Source of the DNA: Promethearchaeota archaeon
GTDB lineage: Archaea; Asgardarchaeota; Lokiarchaeia; Sigynarchaeales; SOKP01
NCBI GenBank assembly: GCA_019057735.1
Contig: JAHLWV010000041.1
Span: forward strand, 1-13,056
DNA: 13,056 bases
Reading direction: 5' to 3'
Made by a program: the position numbers and the translations under genes. The notes under the pieces were generated by a model that saw only the letters and a list, made by a program, of their open reading frames with translations, had not been told where the DNA came from and did not search any database. Shown here piece after piece: positions 7,980-13,056 of the stretch (its first letter is position 1; the number at the start of each line of letters is the position of its first letter).

Positions 7980-8060
7980 CTTATAATTGGGAATCATACA
8001 ATCACATCCTTTCTCGTTAAAAAGAAAAAATGATATTTTAATTAATATTTGATGTAAATC

Positions 8061-8078
8061 CCTATTTCAATTAATAGG
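8061..8078. repeat. Perfect inverted repeat upstream of the porD promoter
   Basis: CCTATT-tcaatt-AATAGG is a perfect 6 bp palindrome with a 6 bp spacer, the same geometry as the repeat at 7962-7979 but a different sequence. It ends about 26 bp before the porD TATA box, a position where an archaeal activator or repressor could contact the promoter. Confidence 0.38.
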
Positions 8079-8104
8079 AAGAGTTTTATTACAATAGATA
8101 CTAA

Positions 8105-8113
8105 TTTTTATAT
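8105..8113 (+). promoter_or_regulatory. Candidate TATA box of the porDAB operon
   Basis: TTTTTATAT is centred about 26 bp before 8136. Transcription would therefore begin almost exactly at the upstream GTG (8136) or give a nine-base leader to the ATG at 8145. This suggests leaderless or near-leaderless expression of porD. Confidence 0.42.
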
Positions 8114-8144
8114 CGGTTATTATTCACTAAATTGTGTGATATCT

Positions 8145-8444
8145 ATGGTTGATTCGAAAAAAGATTATCAAAAAATCTTGGGTTCTGTTCAAAAACCTGT
8201 TAAGGGAGAAGCTGGAAAAACCGGAACATGGAGCCCTAAGAAGCCCATAATAGATCTAGAAAAATGTATTCCCGCAAAATCTGGAAAGCCTAGTTGTTTT
8301 AATTGTTGGTTGTATTGTCCAGAAGCAGTAGTAACTAGAACCATACCTCCGGAAATAGATTTTGAATATTGTAAAGGGTGTGGAATCTGTCAGGAGGAAT
8401 GCCCTGTAAAAGCTATTTCAATGGAAGAGGTGAAAATTGAGTGA
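8145..8444 (+). CDS. porD: 2-oxoacid:ferredoxin oxidoreductase, delta subunit (two-cluster ferredoxin)
   Basis: This 99-residue protein carries electrons from the catalytic beta subunit to free ferredoxin through two [4Fe-4S] clusters. The second motif is canonical, C-x2-C-x2-C-x3-CP (Cys76, 79, 82, 86). The first is stretched: Cys41-x9-Cys51-x2-Cys54-x3-Cys58, with a seven-residue insertion (about IPAKSGKPS) between the first two ligands instead of the usual two residues. All eight cysteines remain, so both clusters should form. The N-terminal part (up to GTWSPKKP) is typical of PorD. The ATG at 8145 is preferred, with GTGAT four bases before it; the in-frame GTG at 8136 would be leaderless and add three residues. 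It is the first gene of porDAB and overlaps porA by four bases (GTGA). Confidence 0.92.
   Translation: MVDSKKDYQKILGSVQKPVKGEAGKTGTWSPKKPIIDLEKCIPAKSGKPSCFNCWLYCPEAVVTRTIPPEIDFEYCKGCGICQEECPVKAISMEEVKIE
8427..8433 (+). promoter_or_regulatory. Strong ribosome binding site fixing the porA GTG start
   Basis: GAGGTGA, a full match to the anti-Shine-Dalgarno complement, lies inside the end of porD seven bases before the GTG at 8441. It decides that start and, with the four-base overlap, points to translational coupling of porD and porA. Confidence 0.75.
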
Positions 8445-9736
8445 CAGTTACAGAAAAAAAATCTGAAATAAACGATAAAAAATTAAAAATTTTGACCGGG
8501 AATCACGCTGCAGCACATGCTCTTAGGCAAGCGAGAGTTGGAGTCATAGCAGCTTATCCAATAACTCCACAGAGTCCTGTTGTGGAGAAAATCGCAGAAT
8601 TTATTTCAGATGGAAAACTAAAAGCAAGGTTTGTTAAAGTCGAATCAGAACATTCCGCCCTTGCCGTGTGTTGTGCCGCTTCAGCAACAGGTTCCAGAGT
8701 GGGTACAGCAACCTCTTCACATGGTCTGATGTATATGTATGAGCTTTTACCATGGGCGTCTGGGAATAGATTACCTATCATAATAAATTTAGCAACCAGA
8801 GCTACTGGTGCTCCATGGTCTGTCTGGACAGATCACCAAGACTTTATCACGATACGAGATGTAGGCTGGATTCAGATGTTTTGTATGGATAATCAAGAGA
8901 TTTACGACACGAACATACAAGCGTTTAAAATAGCAGAAGATCCTCGGGTTTTTCTTCCAACGGTAGTCGCATATGATGGTTATATCTTGTCTCATACCAT
9001 GATGCCTGTTTCTATAGAAAAACAAGACGAAATTGACGATTTTTTACCTCCACTAAAACACCATATCAATCTTTCTGATGTTTCTGTAGTGAAAGGGATT
9101 GATCCAGTAACTACACCCCATCTAAGAGATAGAGGAAAAGAAGGAACTGTTCCGGGATATTTTGAATTTAGATATGCCATGCAAAAAGCTCTAGAAAACT
9201 CAATTGAAATCATAATGAATGTGCACGATGAATTTTCAGAAAAATTTGGACGATCCTATGGAAATGGAATTTATAAAACTTATTTAACTGAAGACGCTGA
9301 TATCTTAATCTTCTCGATGGGGTCAGTTGCTTCTCAAGCCCGAAATGTTATTAGTAAACTTCGTAAAGACGGATTAAAAGTTGGTTTAGTTAGTTTAAAA
9401 TTATTCAGACCGTTCCCCGTTTTGCAATTGAGAAAATTGTTTAAAGATACGAAACTCGTAGTAGTTTTTGATAGGGATATTGGTTACGGCTATGAAGGAG
9501 TTTTATCGTACGAATTAAAGGCAGCTCTATACGGATTAAAGCAAAGCCCGTTTATTAAAGGTTTTATAGTAGGATTAGGTGGTAGAGATGTCACTGATCA
9601 GCACATAATCCAAGGGGTGAAGAAAGCAATTAAAGAATCAGAAAAAGGAATAATATCTCATGAAACTGATTTCATCGGTTTAAAATTAGAAAAACTGGGT
9701 GATTATGACGAAAAAGGTTATTTTAAAGGAGGATAA
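8441..9736 (+). CDS. porA: 2-oxoacid:ferredoxin oxidoreductase, alpha subunit
   Basis: This 431-residue subunit carries the pyrimidine-binding and transketolase C-like domains of the complex and forms the thiamine diphosphate site together with beta. The family motif YPITPQSPVVE (39-49), the VESEHSA segment (67-73) with the activating glutamate region, TSSHGL (91-96), the DHQDF segment (131-135), and the C-terminal LFRPFP (321-326) and GLGGRDVT (378-385) motifs are present. It is about 30 residues longer than many PorA proteins because of a charged C-terminal tail (about 400-431). The start is GTG, supported by a strong ribosome binding site and a four-base overlap with porD. Only five bases separate it from porB. 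Pyruvate and 2-oxoisovalerate enzymes look alike at this level, so the substrate stays open. Confidence 0.95.
   Translation: MTVTEKKSEINDKKLKILTGNHAAAHALRQARVGVIAAYPITPQSPVVEKIAEFISDGKLKARFVKVESEHSALAVCCAASATGSRVGTATSSHGLMYMYELLPWASGNRLPIIINLATRATGAPWSVWTDHQDFITIRDVGWIQMFCMDNQEIYDTNIQAFKIAEDPRVFLPTVVAYDGYILSHTMMPVSIEKQDEIDDFLPPLKHHINLSDVSVVKGIDPVTTPHLRDRGKEGTVPGYFEFRYAMQKALENSIEIIMNVHDEFSEKFGRSYGNGIYKTYLTEDADILIFSMGSVASQARNVISKLRKDGLKVGLVSLKLFRPFPVLQLRKLFKDTKLVVVFDRDIGYGYEGVLSYELKAALYGLKQSPFIKGFIVGLGGRDVTDQHIIQGVKKAIKESEKGIISHETDFIGLKLEKLGDYDEKGYFKGG
9727..9732 (+). promoter_or_regulatory. Ribosome binding site of porB
   Basis: AGGAGG forms part of the last Gly-Gly codons of porA and lies nine bases before the porB ATG. 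It is a near-consensus Shine-Dalgarno and supports co-translation within the operon. Confidence 0.75.
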
Positions 9737-9741
9737 AAAAA

Positions 9742-10641
9742 ATGGTTAAACTAATGGAAATTCCTGAAGAGGAATTCATATATCCTGGCACTAGAGCATG
9801 CGCGGGATGTTCAATGGCGCTAATATATAGAATAGCTTTAAAAGCTTTAGGACCAAATACGATAATTACTGTTCCTGCGTCGTGTTTAACTGTTCTACAC
9901 GGAATGCAAGGGTTTTGTACTACTAAAGTTTCTGTACTTCACACTCCATTTGCCACTACAGGTGCTTCAGCGTCGGGAATCGTTGCTTCACTTGAAGACA
10001 AAGGATTAGCTGACGATATTAATGTGGTTGCGTTTGCAGGGGATGGTGGTACCGTAGATATTGGAATTCAAAGTTTAAGCGGAGCTGTTGAAAGAGGTAC
10101 GAATTTTATTTACGCTTGTTACGATAATGAAGCGTATATGAACACTGGAGTCCAAAGAAGTGGAAGTACACCACTGGGTGCATTTAGTACTACTACCCCT
10201 AAAGGTAAGACAGGATATAAGAAAAATATGCCTAAAATTTTAGAAGCACATGGTATACCTTATGTGGCCACAGCAATTTCCTCTTATCCTCTGGATTTAT
10301 ACGAGAAATTTAAAAACGCTATGAGCATTTATGGTCCAAAATATATTCACATTCTTGCTCCGTGCCCACCAGGTTGGGGTTATAATCCCAAAGATTCAAT
10401 TGAGATTGGGAGATTAGCAGTTCAAACTGGGTTTTGGCCCCTATATGAAGTAATCGAGGGCAAATTTGTATTATCAAAGGATAGCAGTAAATTTTTAGAT
10501 CCCAAAAAACGGAAACCTATCATAGAGTATTTGAAGACTCAAAAAAGGTTCAAAAACATATCTGATGAAGATATTGAGAGACATAAAAGTTATATTGAGG
10601 ATCAATGGAAGCAGATTCAAAAAAGAGTAGAAAATAAATAA
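9742..10641 (+). CDS. porB: 2-oxoacid:ferredoxin oxidoreductase, beta subunit (TPP binding)
   Basis: This 299-residue catalytic subunit binds thiamine diphosphate and the proximal [4Fe-4S] cluster. The cofactor motif runs from AGDGGT (99-104) to YDNEAYMNTG (127-136), with Asp101 and Asn129 as expected Mg-diphosphate ligands. The four cluster cysteines appear to be Cys20 and Cys23 (CAGC), Cys48 (PASC) and Cys208 (APCPPGWG). The stretch QRSGSTPLGAFSTTTP (138-153) is typical of pyruvate and branched-chain 2-oxoacid enzymes. Length is normal. It is the third gene of porDAB. Together with PorG, PorD and PorA it makes a complete set, so the window encodes a full heterotetramer unit with no obvious missing residue. 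Confidence 0.95.
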   Translation: MVKLMEIPEEEFIYPGTRACAGCSMALIYRIALKALGPNTIITVPASCLTVLHGMQGFCTTKVSVLHTPFATTGASASGIVASLEDKGLADDINVVAFAGDGGTVDIGIQSLSGAVERGTNFIYACYDNEAYMNTGVQRSGSTPLGAFSTTTPKGKTGYKKNMPKILEAHGIPYVATAISSYPLDLYEKFKNAMSIYGPKYIHILAPCPPGWGYNPKDSIEIGRLAVQTGFWPLYEVIEGKFVLSKDSSKFLDPKKRKPIIEYLKTQKRFKNISDEDIERHKSYIEDQWKQIQKRVENK

Positions 10642-10657
10642 AATTACCTTATTTCTT

Positions 10658-10691
10658 TATCAAAATATATTTGATACCATCATTTTGATGG
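10658..10691. repeat. Two adjacent perfect hairpins after the por operon
   Basis: Two different perfect palindromes abut with no gap: TATCAAA-atata-TTTGATA (10658-10676) and CCATCA-ttt-TGATGG (10677-10691). They begin 16 bp after the porB stop and end 19 bp before the BRE of the next gene. They may form an RNA double hairpin at the 3' end of the por transcript (stability or termination) or bind a regulator of the downstream gene. No long T-tract follows, so a bacterial-style terminator is unlikely. Confidence 0.55.
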
Positions 10692-10710
10692 TCTAATGTA
10701 TTCATATAGA

Positions 10711-10724
10711 AAAAGATATAAATT
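10711..10724 (+). promoter_or_regulatory. Candidate BRE/TATA promoter of the gelsolin-like membrane protein gene
   Basis: AAAAAGATATAAATT (from 10710) is a purine-rich BRE followed by a TATA box centred about 33 bp before the ATG. Initiation 26 bp downstream gives a leader of about eight bases, so translation is probably nearly leaderless; no Shine-Dalgarno is visible. Confidence 0.5.
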
Positions 10725-10752
10725 ACCCAGAGTTAAAAATATTTGAATATAT

Positions 10753-11538
10753 ATGCTAAAAACATACATTTTCGACGAATCTAATAAAAATTGGATTGAA
10801 GAGCGACTAAGTTTACTTTATCACGACCTTTGCGCACTTCTGGATGAGGAACGCAATATTATTTACATATGGAATGGACCAAAAAGTTCTCAAGATAGAT
10901 TAAAAAAAGGATACGAACAATTAAAAAATCTAGTTTCTAATTACCCCAATATTAATTTTCAAATCTCTATATTGAATAAGAAAGTTCCAGATTATGTTCA
11001 GATGAGACTAGATAAAATGTTGAGCGAAATAAAGTATGATGATAAAAAAAAATTCGATAAGTTTTCAAGATTCATTACTTTAAGGCTTTATTTCATTTTT
11101 TTACTCTCAGCATTAATTTTTCCATTAATTTCATGTTTAAATCTGAGTACTTCGTTAGCTTGGAGAAAAACTGGATATAATTTTGAAGTGAGTTCAGGGC
11201 TTTACGACGATTGGCTATCAATATCCTTATTTTTTATAATCCTAACAATAATATCCTTTGCGATTATCCTAATTATAGGTATTATCGAAATCGAATACAA
11301 AATAATAACCTATTCTATTATAGGACTTATCGTTTCTATTGGAATTGCTATTTATCTCCAACAAGGAATCTTTTTGTTTTTATTTCAAGATGGATCAACA
11401 GCTTCAATCTACTATATTAAACAAAGCGACATACAACTGTTTCTAGTAATAATCGTTTTTGGAATCGTTATATATGAAATACCAAATCTTGTAGAACTCA
11501 TCAATTTCGTTATAGTCTATCGTAAATTTATTCTTTAA
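10753..11538 (+). CDS. Four-helix membrane protein with a possible gelsolin-like N-terminal domain
   Basis: I do not recognise this 261-residue protein as a named family. Residues 1-105 are soluble and charged and resemble one gelsolin repeat: CALLDEERNIIYIWNGPKSS (27-46) matches the strand-turn pattern LLD...IYVW.G..SS. It is followed by a basic amphipathic helix (49-63) and a QISIL strand (70-74), as in gelsolin modules. Residues 106-261 hold about four transmembrane helices (near 107-129, 155-178, 183-211, 228-243), with an outside loop after helix 1 and a hydrophobic end without a tail. A gelsolin-like domain on the cytoplasmic face of a membrane anchor would suit a link between membrane and actin-like filaments in an Asgard archaeon, but this is inference from one motif. 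The gene has its own promoter between porB and rio2. The alternative is another alpha/beta domain of unknown function. Confidence 0.75.
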   Translation: MLKTYIFDESNKNWIEERLSLLYHDLCALLDEERNIIYIWNGPKSSQDRLKKGYEQLKNLVSNYPNINFQISILNKKVPDYVQMRLDKMLSEIKYDDKKKFDKFSRFITLRLYFIFLLSALIFPLISCLNLSTSLAWRKTGYNFEVSSGLYDDWLSISLFFIILTIISFAIILIIGIIEIEYKIITYSIIGLIVSIGIAIYLQQGIFLFLFQDGSTASIYYIKQSDIQLFLVIIVFGIVIYEIPNLVELINFVIVYRKFIL

Positions 11539-11544
11539 TTTACG
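11521..11544. repeat. Perfect 8 bp inverted repeat spanning the stop of the membrane protein gene
   Basis: CGTAAATT-tattcttt-AATTTACG is a perfect 8 bp palindrome with an 8 bp spacer. The membrane protein stop codon (11536-11538) lies at its centre-right, and the rio2 TATA-like box begins at the next base. It could be a 3'-end hairpin for the upstream gene or an operator against the rio2 promoter. It is the longest perfect arm found in the window. Confidence 0.55.
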
Positions 11545-11553
11545 GTTTTAAAC
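11545..11553 (+). promoter_or_regulatory. Candidate TATA box of rio2
   Basis: GTTTTAAAC is centred about 31 bp before the rio2 ATG, giving a predicted leader of about six bases. There is no Shine-Dalgarno in the A-rich stretch before the start, which agrees with leaderless-type translation. Confidence 0.4.
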
Positions 11554-11579
11554 TAATAATAAAATAAAATACAAACAAA

Positions 11580-12458
11580 ATGAGCAAAGCAGCGAAAATT
11601 CTCCCCGATATGGAAAAGGAAGACCTTAGGATTTTAATGGCAGTTGAAATTGGAATGCGACGATCTGAATTTGTTACAATTAATAACATTAAATTCTATT
11701 CAAGGTATCCTATGGAAGAGACTTTATATCGCCTTAAAAAGGTTCATAAATTAGATTTACTAATAAGAGATTCGTCAAAAAGTAAAATTGGATATACTCT
11801 CAATTCAATTGGTTATGATATCTTAGCACTTCACACTCTCGTAGAAAAAGGGATAATTGGACAGTTAGGACCATTGATTGGAAAAGGTAAAGAATCAGAT
11901 GTATATGGGTGCATGGATGATCATGAGAATATTTTCGCATTAAAAATTTATCGAATGGGGAGAACTAGCTTTAAAAACATTAAAAACTTAAGGAGTTTCC
12001 TTGGAAATCGAAAACACGCGTCCTGGTTGTATATAAATAGACTTGCTGCTAGAAAAGAATTTGAAGCACTAAGTAAGATTTATGAGCTTAAATTAAATAC
12101 ACCCAAACCAATTGGGTTTAATAGACATATAATAGTTATGTCTTACTTAAGAGGAAAAGAATTAGCCTACCATAGCAATATTAAAAATCCAAGTAAAATA
12201 TTTAATAAAATTATTAAACAAGTTAAAATAGTTTACCAGAAAGCAAAAATGATACACGGAGATCTTGGAGAGTTCAATATTGTAGTAGATCATAAAGATA
12301 ATATTTTAATTATTGACTGGTTACAATGGGTTCCTTCAGATCATCCAAATGCAAATTTTTTTTTAGAAAGAGATATAGGAAATGTGTGTAACTTCTTTAA
12401 AAAAAAATATAATGTAGAAAGCAACCCTTTAGAGATCATTCAATCATTTAAAAAATAA
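11580..12458 (+). CDS. rio2: Rio2-type atypical protein kinase/ATPase
   Basis: This 292-residue cytosolic protein belongs to the Rio2 family, which acts in late maturation of the small ribosomal subunit. An N-terminal winged-helix domain (about 12-90) is followed by the RIO kinase core. The glycine loop is IGKGKESDVY (100-109), the ATP-binding lysine is Lys122 in ALKIYR, and the catalytic loop is HGDLGEFN (226-233) with Asp228 and Asn233. The metal-binding residue is Asp246 in IIDWLQWV. No activation segment or substrate lobe is seen, as expected for RIO kinases. The linker SFLGNRKHASWLYINR (139-154) is typical of Rio2. The protein is short at the C-terminus, as in archaea. The ATG at 11580 fits the family; an internal ATG at codon 11 would cut into the winged helix. 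It converges on the methyltransferase with a nine-base gap. Confidence 0.95.
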   Translation: MSKAAKILPDMEKEDLRILMAVEIGMRRSEFVTINNIKFYSRYPMEETLYRLKKVHKLDLLIRDSSKSKIGYTLNSIGYDILALHTLVEKGIIGQLGPLIGKGKESDVYGCMDDHENIFALKIYRMGRTSFKNIKNLRSFLGNRKHASWLYINRLAARKEFEALSKIYELKLNTPKPIGFNRHIIVMSYLRGKELAYHSNIKNPSKIFNKIIKQVKIVYQKAKMIHGDLGEFNIVVDHKDNILIIDWLQWVPSDHPNANFFLERDIGNVCNFFKKKYNVESNPLEIIQSFKK

Positions 12459-12467
12459 AAAATAAGT

Positions 12468-13056
12468 TCAATTTTCTTTCAAAAGATTTCCCTGAATAAT
12501 TACATCTTCAACCTTTTCTAACGTTATTAAATTTAAATTTGCAGTCTCTGATTTTAGGAATGAATAAATACTATCTAAATTCAAGTTTTTTCCCAAGATC
12601 GATAAATTTAATGAGGTTCCATGTTGACCAACTCGAATTAATTCTTTCAATCCTTTCTCAACATTATATAAATTCTGAAATGATGTAACGGCAAAAATTT
12701 GGTGGATTTTTTCTTCCCTAAAGGGTAGATTTTCTATATCCCCTAAAATTAAATTTACCCGTTTGATACTACTTCTCTTATTTATCTTGTATAAGAATTG
12801 TTTCAACATTTTCCAGGAAATATCTAAACCAATATATCTTAATTTCCTATTAAGCATCCGCTGATTAAATCTAAGAAAAAATTCAAAAAGAAGCCCCGTG
12901 CCACAACCCGCATCCAAGATGATTTTATCATCAAATTTAAAATTCTTTAATAGCAGTTTGAATTTTGAATTCTGGATATTCCTATATCTATCATCGTAAA
13001 ATCTTGAAGTTGAATTATATTTCGCGATAATATTTTTTTTTTTCTCTGAATCTTTA
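12468..13056 (-). CDS. Class I SAM-dependent methyltransferase (partial, 5' end outside window)
   Basis: This methyltransferase of the UbiE/Methyltransf_11 type is cut by the right edge; 195 residues are visible. The SAM motif I is IILDAGCGTG, followed by the acidic end of strand 2 in IGLDISWKML and motif GDIENLPF, all in the usual order. A TTG inside motif I (12917) could be mistaken for the start, but the frame stays open through AKYNSTSRFYDDRY and on to the window edge, and these residues look like the usual N-terminal helix of such enzymes. The true start is therefore beyond 13056. The C-terminal 50 residues lack motifs I recognise, so the substrate (small molecule, lipid, RNA or protein) is unknown. 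A run of 11 A at 13033-13043 (minus strand) is a place where a sequencing frameshift could occur. Confidence 0.88.
   Translation of the reverse strand, partial: KDSEKKKNIIAKYNSTSRFYDDRYRNIQNSKFKLLLKNFKFDDKIILDAGCGTGLLFEFFLRFNQRMLNRKLRYIGLDISWKMLKQFLYKINKRSSIKRVNLILGDIENLPFREEKIHQIFAVTSFQNLYNVEKGLKELIRVGQHGTSLNLSILGKNLNLDSIYSFLKSETANLNLITLEKVEDVIIQGNLLKEN

Noticed and set aside
7925..8020. 31-codon plus-strand ORF in the kinase/porD intergenic region
   Set aside because: It has no ribosome binding site, its Asn/Tyr/Ile-rich content is what AT-rich random DNA gives, and it covers one of the palindromes, which suggests regulatory DNA.
8554..9213. Minus-strand ORFs opposite porA
   Set aside because: They are antisense shadows of a well-conserved gene, with no promoter or ribosome site.
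10658..10691. CRISPR-like or tandem repeat array
   Set aside because: The two palindromes differ in sequence and no direct repeat with regular spacers is present there or elsewhere in the window.
13033..13043. Frameshift at the 11-base A run in the methyltransferase
   Set aside because: The frame is open on both sides of the run within the window, so no frameshift is needed; only the upstream sequence could show one.

Overview
The window looks like a piece of an archaeal chromosome, most plausibly from the Asgard (Promethearchaeota, Lokiarchaeia-like) group. The evidence is a Rio2-type atypical kinase (archaea and eukaryotes only), a four-subunit archaeal-type 2-oxoacid:ferredoxin oxidoreductase, TATA-like boxes close to start codons, very AT-rich DNA, and a membrane protein whose N-terminal region reads like a gelsolin-type domain. 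The Asgard placement is an inference; the archaeal placement is well supported.

Layout. The left edge holds the last codons of a membrane protein (+), overlapping the 3' end of a long bacterial-type mutS (-). Divergent from mutS is a crotonase-family gene (+). It converges on an alpha/beta hydrolase (-) whose nucleophile serine is replaced by alanine. Then come porG (+), a 750-residue four-PAS histidine kinase (-), and the tightly coupled porD-porA-porB operon (+). The right part holds a four-helix membrane protein with a possible gelsolin-like cytoplasmic domain (+), rio2 (+), and a class I methyltransferase (-) that runs off the right edge.

How it fits together. PorG, PorD, PorA and PorB together would form a complete ferredoxin-reducing 2-oxoacid (pyruvate or branched-chain) oxidoreductase producing acyl-CoA. 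The crotonase could act on CoA thioesters in the same part of metabolism. The gamma gene is separated from delta-alpha-beta by the oppositely oriented kinase, which shares a 258-267 bp divergent control region with porD. That region carries two short perfect inverted repeats. MutS (mismatch repair), Rio2 (small ribosomal subunit maturation) and the methyltransferase are unrelated housekeeping or accessory functions.

No tRNA, rRNA, CRISPR array, insertion sequence or transposase was recognised by eye. No gene-free stretch exceeds 300 bases. I did not find a clearly new multi-gene system. The best leads are the membrane-anchored gelsolin-like protein, the hydrolase with a degenerate active site, the unusual residues in MutS, and the interrupted por locus with its inverted repeats.
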